Shown here piece by piece: positions 1-14,581 of a DNA stretch of 64,000 nucleotides (position 1 is the first letter of the stretch; the number at the start of each line of letters is the position of its first letter). Source of the stretch: Dermatophagoides farinae. Its lineage: Eukaryota > Arthropoda > Arachnida > Sarcoptiformes > Pyroglyphidae. Both the position numbers and the translations under genes were made by a program. A model generated the notes under the pieces. It did no database searches. It had not been told where the DNA came from and saw only the letters and a list, made by a program, of their open reading frames with translations. The DNA is taken from assembly GCF_024713945.1 (NCBI RefSeq), contig NC_134685.1, positions 806,001 to 870,000 of the forward strand. The letters run 5' to 3'.

Positions 1-3000
1 ATCTGTAATTTTGCTGTTGCCATTACTTTTGTTGTTACAGTTGTTGTTGAAGATGATGCTATCGAATTTGATGATTCACAACGAGAATTATTATCATCTG
101 TTGACATTGATGGTGATGGACTATCAGTTGTTGTTGTGGATCCAATCTCTGAAGTAGGTGTTGTCGATGTTTTTGGGTTATTATTATTATTTGTAATTGT
201 TGTTTCGACAACAAATTCCGGATGAACAACGATTGGTTGTGCTGCTGCTGCCGGTTGTATAGTTGCTATATTCGTAGTTGGTTGTGATTGCTGTGATGAT
301 GATGGTGTGCCCAACGTATGAGGTATAGGTGTTGTTGTCGGTGTTGGTGTTGACTGATATGATGATGGCTCTTCCGATATCGTTGATAAACTTAATTGTG
401 AATGCATTCTTTGTAATTCTTTACGTTGTTGACGATAACGATTAAATAATGATGATGGTGTACGATTAATTAGTGATGGTGATTTTCTTCCATTTCTACG
501 ACCTATACCAGCTGTTTCTAGCATTAGTGCTTCTATATATCGATCATTGGATGATGAATGACCACCAATACCACCATTGTTTGAATGATGATGATTATGT
601 TGATTTATCGATAATGGTGGCCATGGTAATATAATCGGAGATGGTGGTGGTGATGGTGTTGAAATTCGATCTTCATGTTCTAATGATTGTAATTCAGATT
701 TTGGTCCAATAATTGACAATATAATAGGTAACAATATAAACGAATTGATCGTAATAATCAAAATAGATGCACCAAGTACCATGAAAAAGTATCTATAAGA
801 TGATAAATTATACAAATGATTATGATTATTAATAAAAAAAACAATCAATGAGGCTATATACCTAATGATAAAATCAAATTCTGAAAATGATAACATTATC
901 AATCCAAAAAGCGTGGAAACAATTCCATGTAATACTGGATTGGCCATATGTTGCAATGCCATTGACATACGTTGATTGCGATTACCTAAAGCTGTGTTGA
1001 AACTCTGCCCAAAACAACATCGATGAAATTTTGCAACAACAAAACAGAAAAAACACTTACAATCGTAATATGAATCAACGGATTCAGTGATATTCCAATC
1101 GATACAATCAAAATGACAGCTGGTAAAGCACTAAGTTTAATACCGATCCAACCGATAAAACCGAATAGAATCATTACGTTAACGACAAGATGTGCCACAA
1201 TAATCATCGGTGTCCATAGACTACAGGTTAGTATTAATGTAGCGAAAAAAATTCCAATCAAAACAGCCAGTAAAGCTACGATCATATAGAAACGAAGACC
1301 AAGATATTGTTCCCAATATGTGAATGGAATACCGGTAGGAAAATTTGGTAGGCCACGTTCTTCAAAACGTTGACAAACCATACGTACATCCTGGATAGTT
1401 TGAACAATTTCTTCAGTCGATCGAATATTATTCAGATTAAATGGTATCTGTGTAAATATTAATGGTGGTGATTTCGGTATCTTCAATTCAACATCATTTG
1501 TTTCATGAATCCATTGACGTGGTTCAGGTTTAAATGCAGCTTGTGAAGCACCATATGACATAACATCATTTGATACCCATGCCGTTAGGTAATTATAAAA
1601 TGCTTTTGGATTAATAATTCCTTGACTATCAACTAATCGAGCTGAAAGCAACAATGATTTATCCACCGGATTATCTGGCCTTCCAGTTTGAACAAGAAGT
1701 TTATATGCTAAAATTGATTCAGATGTTGCATTTGGATACCAACGTTCACGTGTTATACAGCCACGTTTGCGATCATAATCGAATGCATCTTGTAATTCTT
1801 TTAGCCAATCACGAAACATTGGTAGCCAAAAATCTGGCAGACCACCATCATCATTTTTAATAATAGCACCGATTCTATTGAATGTTTGATGATAATCATA
1901 TAATAAACGTTGACCATTTGGATAATCAAAATTTCCTTTTGTAACAGCAAAAATATTATAATAACTGAAATATTGTCGTCGTAATTCCAAAAAACGATAT
2001 TCATTTGTTCCATGTGGTACAATGTCTGTAAGATCAAGACCATCATTAACTTTTGTGATACCAATCACTGAAATTACAATCAAAACAAGATAACAGAGAA
2101 GTACGAGAACTTTTATTGGACGACGTTTCAATACTGGTGCAATATAATGTTCAATAACATGTGTTGTAGAAAATTTAAATAATTTAATTGTTGATGGTTT
2201 CAGTGATGATATATCTGATTGAATTTTATTAAAAATTTGTGGTTTTGGATCCGATGATAATGATGGTGCTATTGGTGTGGTTTCTTGAAATTCTTCATGA
2301 TGATCATCATTATTTTGGCCATCACATTGTGTACGTAAATCACCACCACAATTATTACATTGTCGTATCATTTCATTATCATCAACATTGACATCATTAT
2401 CATTATCACAAACAAATGATGTTGTTCGATGTTGACAACGGCAAATTGTTGTTGTTGTTTTTGACGATGATGATGAATTTCTTTTCACATTATCATGATT
2501 ATTAGTCATTGGTTGAATACTGTTTAAATAGGCATAATTATATGGCTGTTTATATTGATATGGTTGTTTAAATAATGATGATGATGATAATTTCGATGAT
2601 TCGGTGGTTATTTCTGATGTTTGACTAGATTGTTGTTGAAGATTCGAAACTGGATGTGTCTTACATACAGATGTTATCAAAATTTTATTATTCTGTTGTT
2701 GTTGTTGTTGCTGCTGCTGCTGAAATTGTGGTGTACGACAACAAAATAGATAAAAACACATGTTGATCAAAAATGATGATGTTTTCACTTGTTGATACTG
2801 TTGTGTATTTGTTATTGTCGTCGATTGTAGATATAAACTACGAAAACGTAAATCAATCGAAGCAATAGCTGGAAATAAAACAATCACAGCAATCGAAGTG
2901 AATGTAATTAAAATAGCTGTTTGTAAACAAAAACAACGTAATGCTGGTATCGGTATAATTGCTGCCGAACAAAATGCAACAATATTGCCAATTGATGATA

Positions 3001-5468
3001 GTAGTATATTGAAACCGGCTTGTTTCAAACATTCGGCAGTTCGATACTGTAAAAAATGATTTAAAAAAAAAATTTGATTATCATCAAAAAAAAAAAAAAA
3101 GAAAATTGAATCAATTTTTCATTACCTGATGTGGTACAAAATTAATCATAAAATCCGTAGTATAAAGATGTGCCAATAAAAACATATTATCAATACTTAA
3201 ACCAGATGCTAACAATGGTACAATTTGTGTTGTTGTTGCATTGAATGCCAGACCAATCAATGCACAAACACCAAGACCAGAAGCCACGGCTAAACCAATC
3301 AATAAAACACCCAACATACCAAGTATTGATTGTGATCTTTCTAAACGTTGATGATGTTTATTACGCCATCTTGATAGTGATAAACCAGCATGTAATAACA
3401 TCAATATATAACCAATGGCTAAACGAAAGAAATTGACTTGAGAAAAATTTCTCATTATATCTGTCAATGATGCACTGGTAAAATGATGAACATCATATTG
3501 TTGACTACCAACAAAATCTGTTTCTACCATAAATTTTTTCAATTCTTCACTGAATTTTCTTTGCCATGCGTGTAAAATAGCACGTGCTTTATCAATTGAC
3601 CAATCCATTACATGTTGAACTTTAATTGTACGTTGATGATATTCAAATAGATTCTGTTCACCCATTAGTTGTATGATTGATTGTAAGGCTTTAGCACGAA
3701 TTATATGTCCAGAACGATTTTTAGCAATACCACCCACAATAAGATCTTCAATCCAATGCATATATTTGGTTGCAAATCCATAACAACCATCGGTTAATTC
3801 ATAACCAATATTTGGTGATTGTCCTGATTGTTTATTCGGTGCTGATAATGGACAATTAAGATCATGTGGATCTAAACATGGTTTTGATTGATAAGCACTG
3901 GTTATACCGGCACGTTTCATAAATTTTCTAATTGTTTCAAGTGGTTCAAGAATTGGATTAATACCAGAACTACTACCACCATTATTGTTATCAATTTGAT
4001 TATTACTATCAATAGTAGCACCGGATGATTCAATCGATTGTTTCATCAATGTAATCATAATATCAACCATTTGTTGTGGATTAAGATTCGTCCATTGTAC
4101 CTGTTGATTGTAGCCCGGTATTTTCACTGGAATTTCTGGACCAAGTAATTTAGATCCTTCCCAAAAACAATCCAATGGTGTAATAATGGAGCAAGGAAAA
4201 ATATTTTCTAAAAGCTAATTTCATCAATGAAATTAATTAGATGAAATTCATTTGAAAATAAAAATCATGATAGAAAACTTACCGAATCAAGATGATGTTT
4301 ATCAAAGTAAGGACTACTTGGTGTATAACAAATATCTTTAAGATTCCATGTCCTATAGGAATGATGGATCAAAAATTGTTTTCATGATTGAAACATAATT
4401 GACAAAGAAAAACTTACGCATCAAACATTTCAACACTGGTAGTGATAGCTGTACGCATCACTTTCAAATGAAATAATAATGCCGATGAATTTAAAACGGT
4501 ACCATATTCATTTTTAGGTGTTTGTATGACTATCTGATCGGTTGTACCATAACCATCGCCAAGAACATTACGTACATATTGTAGTTCTTTTTCTAGTCGT
4601 CCACCATCTTTTTGAATTCAAGTAATAATAACAAAAATTATGTTGCAACAAGTGACAGAAAACAGACATACCTTCAATCCAAAGTTTTTCTACATTATCT
4701 TCAATATGAACAGATTTAAGTCCAGCTAAACAAACAACCAATATTAATGATGCAATAAACATAATGGCACCGGCTTTCCGTTGTATCCATAAACCTAATT
4801 CAAAGAATCTTGCTTGGATCATGAAACGTAACCATAATGATGTACCATTGCCATTTGCTTTGCCCTTAAAATACGAAAAAAAAAATTCATCAATCGATTC
4901 GAATTACATACAATACAATTCAAATTACCTTTTCAATTTGATTCAATGCTAATTCTGCATCAAACCATGATGGCCTTGTTAAAATATCAGGACTTTTGGC
5001 ACTAGATTGTTTGACTTTAATCCATGCTGGATTTGTTTTCGATGATGGATGTGATATATGATGATGATTATGATAATGTTGTTGAGAATTAAATGGCAAT
5101 AATGAATGATGATTAGAGATCATTGATGATGATAATAATGAAGGTATATTATGATGATGATGATGAGAAGGTATTGAAGATTCAATACTATCACAAGAAT
5201 CGGCCAATGACCATATTGATGATGATGATGATGATGAATCATTATTTAATCGTTGAGTACTATTATTCATTGTTGTTGATAATAAAGATGGATGTATAAA
5301 TGATGTTGGATCATATTGTTGATAATGAGAATTATTATGTTGATTCATTATATATGGACGATGATTATTATCACCATCATCACCACCACCACCACCACCA
5401 CCGGGATCCGATGGATATGAACATTTTCTAGTTCTATTATTATTTGACATTTTTTTATTCAAGCTCAT
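1..5468 (-). CDS. ptc: Patched, Hedgehog receptor (3' end beyond window)
   Basis: Twelve-pass RND/sterol-sensing-domain receptor that binds Hedgehog and represses Smoothened. Exons (5' to 3'): 5468-4929, 4864-4672, 4607-4418, 4352-4283, 4214-3126, 3046-1061, 1004-862, 792-1. Phases agree at every join, giving about 1667 residues in the window. Diagnostic stretches: GKANGNGTSLWLR after exon 1, ENIFPCSIITPLDCFWEG, CYGFATKYMHW, STQIVPL in the sterol-sensing domain, DGLDLTDIVPHGTNEY, INPKAFYNYLTAWVSND, and SEFDFIIRYFFMVLG. The first exon adds a long low-complexity N-terminus; the middle loop is Q/N/S-rich. The C-tail is S/T-rich and keeps a VVHPEFVVETT segment resembling the fly Patched tail, so the true end is probably just outside. 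A candidate splice acceptor (AG at 5484-5483) precedes the first ATG, so a 5' leader exon is possible. TM10 lacks the acidic residue of vertebrate Patched. Family assignment is near certain. Confidence 0.97.
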
Positions 5469-5638
5469 TGTCGTTTGGTTATCTATAGAGAAAAATGCGG
5501 AAAAAACTTAAACTAAATGATGATGATGATGAAAAAAAAACAATGAACACATTCGTTGATTAACCAATTGGAACACAGGCACAAATTTTTCTCGCTAATG
5601 GAAAAAAAAATTAAGTCATTAAAGCCAAAATGTTATAG

Positions 5639-5640
<2 letters not shown>

Positions 5641-5668
<28 letters not shown>
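5641..5668. repeat. (AC)14 microsatellite
   Basis: Uninterrupted AC dinucleotide tract just upstream of the patched first exon. Confidence 0.95.
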
Positions 5669-5670
<2 letters not shown>

Positions 5671-8600
5671 ACAAAAAAAAATACAACAAAAAAAAAATAT
5701 GAGCGAGCCCAAGCTAGCGTAGCAAGCTGTAAATTAAGTTGTTGTTGTTGTTGTTGTCGTTGTGGTTCATGTTTGTGAATGTAATGATCATGATGAACAT
5801 GATGATGCAGAAGCAATGGACAAAAACAAAAAACGGTAGCTCGTATTTTTTTCTGGTATAAATGCATGGGTCAATGTAAAAAAAATGATTTTCGATTGAT
5901 ATCCCATAATGATGATTTTCGATGTGTGTGTATGTACAAATCGTTGTTATGAGTGATAGATGAAACGAGCAAGTAAAAACAATCACATGACACAAACAAA
6001 ATGAAAAATATACCGGCAAAATGATGATGATGATTGTTGATTCTTGATTCTTGAATGAAGAATTCAATGAAGAATAAAAATAAATTCGAAAATCAACAAA
6101 TCCAGACACACAATGATTCTATTTTTTGATTCTATAAAAAAAATTGTGTAATCATCGATGTTTCATTACAATACACACACCCATCTACACAGAAAAAAAA
6201 TTTAGAAAAAATTGATGGCAACAGATTTCTATGCACAAATCGTTTGTTGTTGTCGGTTTTTTTTCACTATTTTGTTCCAGGATCATTGGAATCAAAAAAA
6301 AAAAAAAAATTCAAATATTTTTGATAGTTCAATTATTATCATCATCATAGAAAATTAACATAGTAGGGTAGTGGAAATCAAACAGATCATCATGTCTGTC
6401 TTGTGTATGTTTGTGTTTGATGTGTATGGTGTGAATAATAATTTTTGGATGAACTTCGAGCTTCGAACTTACCATTTTTTTTCACATAAATTGGTTGTCG
6501 TCGTTTTTTTTCTGGTCTGTGCATGAGTATGTGTGTGTTGTTGTTGTTAATGTTGTTATTGTATCTATTGGATTGATCTTTGAAAAAAAGAGAGAGAGAG
6601 AAAGGAGGAGAAATGGTTGGGGTTTCGGTGTGCTACCAAATGGCCACACACCAAGAATTTTCTTCTTCTTTTTTTTATTTTTTTTCTACCAGAATGTCTG
6701 CATTTGTATAATGGTGAGTGAATAGATAGATAGATGAATGAATGAAAAATGCCTGGTGCACCATACACTAACCTAACACACACCATGATCATATATTCAA
6801 CGATTTGAAAAAAAAATTTCGTAAATGACTAGTGGTGGTGGTTCATGGTTTAGTTTTTTTTCGGGTGGTGGTGGTGGTGGTGTGGTGGTTGATCAATAAA
6901 ATAAAAATAAGGCTTTGAATTTGAATCGCGAACAAATTTCTTCAAGAATATCTTGGCCATTTTTTTTTTGGCTTTCTTTCTTTATTGTAAACTTATTGAT
7001 GATGGTTACTGTGTGTGTGTGTGTATGTCTTTTTCATTCATTTCATTTCATTGCCCTTGTTGTGTAGTATGTAAGGGCCCTCTCTCTCTCTCTCGTTTTC
7101 ATTTGTTTTTGTTTTTTTTCGGTTCAAAATCAAAAAAAAACGAAAAAAAAAACATTCATAAATTCAGAATAAATTGCGCGCGCCAAAAAAAAAATTCAAT
7201 TCATCAAATTGATCATGATGATTTTTTTTTCTTCTGGAAAATTTTTTCGTTGTGGTGGTGGTAGTAGAAATTTTTTCAGTTATAGTTGCTGATGATAATT
7301 GTAGTGGTGGTGGTAGTCAACTTGTTCTTTCAACTTTGACTTTGAAAATAGCCAATCTTTATAGCCATCATCATATTATCATGGTGGCTAAGCCACACAC
7401 ACACAGGTCAAAACCTATAGATAGGTAAATCCTGCTGTGTACTGAATGTGTGTGTGAGGTAACAAAAGGTGGTCGGTGAATGGAAAATTTTATTAGATCG
7501 ATCGATAAGAGAGTATTCAATATCTACAAATAGATTAGATACATTTTTAGATAGGCAAAATAGAGAGAAAGAAAAAAAAGATAATAGAGACATTCAGCCA
7601 ATATTTATTTATTATTTCTCGTTGGCCATTTCGGTTTTTCATCATCATCATCATAACAAAATCCGATATTGTTCCACCACCACCACCAACCAAAAATCGA
7701 TCAAGGTAGATGAGATTGTGAATCAATCAATCTATATCAGTCTTATTCAATGGTGGTGGTGGTCGTTTGAGGGGTTTTGCATGATTTGAATTGGAGGGAA
7801 CAAAAAAGAGAAAGAAAAAAACTTCGAGTGAGGTCTCTATCACTATTCATTCATTTCATTCAAAGACAAAAAAAGACGAAAAAAAGGAAAAAAAATTCTT
7901 AGCATTGGTGATGGTATTAGAGGAGAGGGGGTGGTGGTGATCGTCGTGGTTGTGGCCATCATCAACATTTTTTTTTTCGTTGATACTTTGTTTATTTGTA
8001 TAAGCCAACCATGATGATGATGATGATGACGATGATTCGATTCGGACAACAGGCCAAAGATCATCACCATCAACAACAAACTGGCTATGATTCCGGTCTA
8101 TCTCATCATGCATACATAGAATATGGCTATAGAAAGTCTGGTGGTGGGCAATAATCGTCAAGTTTTTTTTTTGTTTCATTGTTTTGTTGTGACGATTATT
8201 TCAGCCAATTATTCACAAATGTATAGTAGTTGTGTAGAAATAGAATTGGTTTGAAACCAAAACAACAAATTTTCTAAATAAAAACATTATATTTTTGCGC
8301 AAAAAAAACTGAAAACCCAAGATTTAAAGACGATTATTCGAGATGTTTCGATGATGGTAGATCAACCATACATTCACACGCTCATACACACACACCTATG
8401 CTTTTGCTTTTTTTCATTTTTTTTTCAATTAAAAAACATGTTTAAAAAAACTTGAAATAGAAAAATCTAAAAACTAAAAAATCTTTAAGGAAAATATAAA
8501 AATGATGATGATGATGGTGATTATGTTGATCATGGTCATCACCAAAGATTCGAAAACTTGAAGAGGAAATTTGCAACAGATAAAAAGAATAGAGAAAAAA

Positions 8601-9903
8601 AAATGACCACACACACACACACAATGACCATAGACATTGAAAATTTCTTCATTTTTTTTTTTTTTTGGCTAAGCTTATTATAGTATTTAGCGACATAGAA
8701 GTGGATAGATTTCTAAGATTTCTGAGTCTGAAGACAAGATGATCATCATCAAGATTAATTTTGTTGTTTATGTGTTTTTTTTGCCAACATAACAAAAACA
8801 TAAAAAAAAGAATTTTAAATAGGCCACCTACCTATGGTATTGTCGGTATCTAACTTGGGGTCCGGAAATGACGACATGGTGGTCAATCGATATATTAGAC
8901 AACTATTAATTTCATTGACATTCCGGGAAATTCTGGAATCCGCATAATTGATGATGATGATGACAATGATTGAATGAGACAGTTTGATGGTTGTTTATTT
9001 TTCGTAGTCATCTTGTCTCGTTTATTAAGAGGTTCGGTTCTTCAAGGAATGTTTTTCGTTCGGGTAAAATTTCCAATCATTGGGCCACCATCATTGATGA
9101 AGTTGTTGTTTTTTTTCCTATTTCTGGTAATGTCGGGATATGAATCCTGTGTTTTATTCGTGTATGTCTTGTAGCGACCACCGTCGGTTATTACTATTGA
9201 GCCATCATAATTAGTAATAAACCGAAAATGACCATTTTTTTTTCTTCTTCTGATCATAATTGGTCATTTGATTTTCAATTTTATTTCCATTTTCAAAAAT
9301 TTTTTTTTCATTACATTTCCATTTCTATTCACATTTACGATTCGTGTGTCATTTTCTTCGTTTGGCGGAAAACATCTTTTGATGTGTTTCGGCTTCTTTC
9401 GTTTCGTTTCGTTTTTTTTTCATTTTATTTCTTGTTGATGATGATCAATAGTCGGTTGACGGTTGATGGTTTGACCGATCGTTCAACTTTGATTTGAATG
9501 ATGATTCTTTTTTTTCTTCATCGATATGATGATGATGATGCTACTGATGATGATGGCCATTATTATGCAATGAATTTCGTTTTGTTTTTGATTTGGTCAA
9601 TTTGAATAATAATCATATATATCCTTGATGATGATGATGAATAAAGATTATGTTTTTTTTTCTATTTGAATAATAATAAAGGTCCACATCGAAACGGAAA
9701 TTGATAAGATTCCGGGATTTTTTTTCCATTTTTTCGAATGCAAATTTGAGAGTGGAAAAAAATCAGGCCAAATACTTGTGATGAAGGACCATCGATGATG
9801 ATGATGATGATAATAATGGTTGGCCAGCTTATTTTGTACAATGCCTTGTATATACAACGATGATTGATCACCATTTTATGGATTTGATTCATATGTAGAC
9901 TAA

Positions 9904-9929
9904 GACGACGACGACGACGACGACGACGA
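9904..9929. repeat. (GAC)8 microsatellite
   Basis: Uninterrupted GAC trinucleotides, a GC-richer repeat than the ATG-type tracts around it. Confidence 0.95.
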
Positions 9930-12781
9930 TAATTGCCTCCTACGAATAAATTTTCTAACAAAAAAAAAATAAAAAATCATTCAAGATGATAGAGATGTTA
10001 CAAACCTCTGAATAAATACTGATGATGATTATTTTGAACTTTGACATTGAAATCTTGAATTTGATGACGACCTCGATGTTTTTTTCATTTGTTGTTGTTG
10101 TTGTTTAATATAACAATCTTTTTTAGGTCTCAGGTGGTAGGTTCGTCGAATCATTTCATTGTCGTTGTTCTATTGTTATTCATCATCAATGTCTGCGCAT
10201 TGATGCAATAGATCATTGTCCGAAGGTTTCTTCATTTGATTATTTTCTTTTCGGAACCCTAACAAACAAACAAAAAAGAAAAAAGAAATGAAATGATTTT
10301 TTTTTTTGATCGGTAAATATTTACATTTAGCACCCGGGCGTCAAAAAAAAGGACATACAAAAAAGAAAAATTTCTTTTTGTTTAGCGAACGAAACAAAAC
10401 AAACATTCGATCGATGTATCGATTGTTGTTGTTTGTATACGAATTCGATTCGAATTTTTTTTTCTTTTCGTTCGAATGATTCGACAATTAATGGCTTGAG
10501 GCCATCAACCATTTTGGGTGCTCGTGTGTGTGTGTCTGTGTGTGTTTGCCAATTGATGATCATCATTAACAATCAATCGATTCCTCGAATCATTATAATC
10601 ATAACCCGTACATCATTATCTTGATCATTCAACTTGATTTGATTTTCTTTTTTTTTTGCCGATTTAAAAAGCAAAAAAAAAAATCCTCTTGTGTTTTGTA
10701 AGCCGGATTTGATCATCATCACCATCACCATCATCATTATCATTATGATAAACAAATGAAATTCCGATCCATTCCTAATGACTGGGTGATGATGATGTAA
10801 TGTGTGATGGGATACCTCAACGATCAACAACAACAACAAAAAAACAACCTTTTGATGATCATCACGTTTCTGCATTCAAAAACGTTCATCATCGTAGTGT
10901 TCCCTTTCAATGAACGAACAAAAAAGATGAAAGATGAAATGTCTTTATTAGGTAAGTTTCTTTCTTTTTCTTTCTTCATTTTTTTTTCTTTTTTGGTTTG
11001 ATGGCAAGCAAACAAGCAAGTGCACACACATAACATCAGTTCTTTGACCATTTTTTTCCATTTTTGTTTATTGTTCATCATCATCAATCCATCATTCTTT
11101 TCTTTTGCATCAGGGTATTATTTTTTTTTCTTTCTTTCTTTGTTGTTAAACCTGATGGTTTTTTGTTGATGATGATGATGATAAATTGTGGCCCAGCATG
11201 AATGATGAAAATGAAATAGCAAAGATGATTTTATCAATCTTTTGATCTTCATTTTTATTCTGATTAGTTTTTTTTTAGTTCATGTGAAAAAGGTGATTTC
11301 TACATCACATATAGGTGGGCGCCAACAACTGCAAAAAAAACGCATCACCCTTGATGATCGACCAAATGATTTTTTTTTTGGGCGCCCGAGTAATGAAAAA
11401 AAAATCTACTGAATTTATTCCACTGATGAATGAATACATTATATATTCCTACACATACAGTGTTTCGTTTTTTGAATTGAAAAAACGAAAATTTTCTTGA
11501 AGACGCGTGTCAATCATACACATACACACACACCTAATGTTTTTTTTTTTTGAAAAATGAAGAATTCAAGTTTTACAAAATTAAGACATTTAATATTTTG
11601 AAAATTTCGTTTGGGCGGATTTTGTATATGTGTGTGTGTGTTTGTTTGGTGTATCATGATGATGATGATGAATCGTGATTACATGATCACCATTTTTACC
11701 ACACGATTATAATCACCACTAGACAATAATGATAATATATTGATGAATACGAACCCTGTGTTGTTGATGATGATGATGGTATAATTTTCCCTTTTTTTTT
11801 GCTATCCTGAAATGATATCAAGACAATGATGATGATGATGATCGATGATAATTGTAGGGTATTACTACCACCTGGGTTTAGAGGTTCCTGTTGTTGTTGT
11901 TGTTGTTGTCTTTTTGATGACTTAATTTCCATCATCATCATCATCATGAGTATACGTAGGGTGATTATATTTTTGAAATGGCACGAAATTCAAACTGGAA
12001 AACAAAAATTTCTCCTTTGGTGAGCTTTGTGATTGTTGTTGTTGTTGTTGTTGTTCAGGGTGAATGGTGTTTTTTTTTCTGTTGTTCTTATTGTTTGAAA
12101 ATAAATACCAAGCTATCATCATCATCATCATCATCACAGGATTTTCCTTTTGTTTTTGTTGTTCTTATATTATTTGAATTATCAAAACAGAAAAACAAAA
12201 ATTCCATTCATTTAAAAAGTAAATGGCTATTATTTGGCTGAATGAATACATTCTCATGATGATGATTCAGCAACCGGGTGTGTGTATGTTTCTCATGAAT
12301 TTATTTGACTTTTTTTTCTGAAAAATTTCTCTTTGAATTTTTTTTTCCAACTTGTTGGATCAAATTTCAACAAGAAAAAAAAATCTAAAATGACACTTGT
12401 ATGTTTTTGTGTGACACATCTTTTTTACTTTCTTGTTGTTTGAGTGATTCATTGGAAATTTTTGTTTTTTTTTTTCATTTTGGATTGAATGGATAGATAG
12501 ATAGATAGATAGATGGATGGTTGGTTGGATCAAAGCATTCCGCCGGCATTTCTTCACTATTTGGAATTTTAGTATTTTTTTTTCTTGGTAAAAAAAAAGA
12601 TTTTTTTATCCCCAGTGTGTGTGTGTGTGTGTCATCCGATTACCTATATATTAAATGTATGTGTACCCGAAATGTAATAATAAAAACAAAATTTTTTTTC
12701 GTTTCTCGGGACCTGTTGCGCTTTTTTTACGTTTTATTTTACCTTCGGAAAAGCTAACAACAATCGATTTTACCTTTGACC

Positions 12782-12808
12782 GATGATGATGATGATGATG
12801 ATGATGAT
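12782..12808. repeat. (GAT)9 microsatellite
   Basis: Nine perfect GAT units. Representative of dozens of shorter ATG/CAT tracts across 5.5-16.8 kb. Confidence 0.95.
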
Positions 12809-14557
12809 TGTGATGGTGAACGAGTCTGGGGTAAAAGATTTTTTATTTTTTCCATAAAAAAAAACCAACGAATTGAATTGAAGAAAAGAAGATTATGTGT
12901 AGTGGTAATGGTGGTGGTGGTAGTCGGTGTTTTTCATTATTGTTATTTGAATTTTTTTTTTTATTTATTTTATTTCATTTTTCATTATTTTATGTCAATT
13001 TTTTTTTTGTTTGGATTGTTCTATTTTTCTCTTTCTCTCTCTGTGTGTCTTGGTCCAGCCAACAATTCGGATATACGCATAAAAATGCAGCAACCTCAAC
13101 TCTTATCAATAGAATATAAATCAAAGTTTTTTTTTCTCTTATCCGCCATATTTTTCATTCAATTTAGATTGGATTTCTAAAGATTTTTCTTCTTTTTTTT
13201 TTGATTTGATTATCTCACATTTTATCTATCCATTTTATTGATCATTTAACAGGTCATTTGTTTGGTTTGTTGGTTGTTGAGATTAGAAAAGTGGTGGTGG
13301 TGGTTTTTTTTTGGTTTGAAAAAATTTTTACAATAGAACTTGATGGTTGTTTTTTTTTGCAAAAGAAAAATGAGAAATTTTTTGTTTGTTTCAAATCATA
13401 TAATGATGAAACCAGAGAAAAAAAATGATGATGAATTTAATTTAATTTTCAATGATGATGATGATGATGATGGTGTTGAATGAATGAAAAATGATGATGT
13501 CGTTGGTAATCATCATCACCATATAGGTTATCAATATGGTCATTTCATATCATGATCAACATCTCTTTTGGTAATAGTAGTAGTCGGTGGTATATATCTT
13601 GGTTTTGTTGATCCAAAGAGAGAGATAAATGAAATAGTTTTGAGGAACCTGAAATTGCTGTTTTGCTTGTATATTTCTTTTTTTGATGAAAAAATCTCTT
13701 ATCGAAATTTTTTTTTCTAAAAAAACTAATAATTTATCATTTTGGATGATGATGATGATGATGGTAACAACATGCCTGTTGAAGGGCATTTTTTTGGAAA
13801 AAAAAAGATTTATTTATTCAATAAATCAAGCACAAACTTTATTTTTTTTTCAATGTTTCTCAAACTTTTTTTTGTATGTTTTTCTGGAATATTTCTCAAT
13901 TTTTATATATGAAAACCAGTGCATGACTGTAAATTATATGATTTTGAAAATTCATAATACTTTGGTGGTCGATTTTTAATCGATTCGATCGATTCGGTTG
14001 ATTGATCGAACCCACACACACACACAGACATTTGATGATCAATGACAAAATCATTACCAACTACAACAACAACAACAAAACAATGGTTAATCTATCTGTA
14101 TTTCCTGTCGTATTTCGTGAATATCAATTGTTTTTTGAATGAATGAATTTTTTCTGTTTTGGGTTTTTTTGACTTTTGACTTTTCCTCATTCACAATCAT
14201 TCTATAGGGTCCAGTGATTTTTTTTTTAACTATATGATCATATAGAGTAGAAAAAAAACAATTGCTAGAAATGATGGTGGTGTTGCGGCGGCAAAATTTG
14301 CCTTTGACCACTTTGGGGGTATATATGACAAAAATTGAAATGGTTTTCTTTCAATTTCACTCTCTGTGTGGTGTGTGTGATTTTTTTTTAAGAAAAATTT
14401 TCAAGAAACAAACGAAAAAAAATTGTCAACAAAAATTGACTTGGCTTCTCTTCTAATTTTTTTTTGTCTTCGGGGTCTGTTTTTTTTTTCATTCTTCATT
14501 TGAAATTAATTTACGACGTTTCGCTCTCGAGCAAACACACGCTCAAATTGCTCATTG

Positions 14558-14581
14558 TTTTTTTTTTTTTTTTTTTTTTTT
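14558..14581. repeat. T24 homopolymer
   Basis: Twenty-four consecutive T on the + strand, one of the two longest homopolymers in the window. Confidence 0.95.

Noticed and set aside
5619-6792. Several 70-130 residue open frames upstream of patched.
   Set aside because: They consist of translated (CA)n, (ATG)n and T/A runs with overlapping frames on both strands and no conserved motif.
8974-9497. Consecutive + strand frames rich in F/L resembling membrane proteins.
   Set aside because: T-rich DNA yields Phe/Leu automatically; there are no splice-joined continuations or family motifs.
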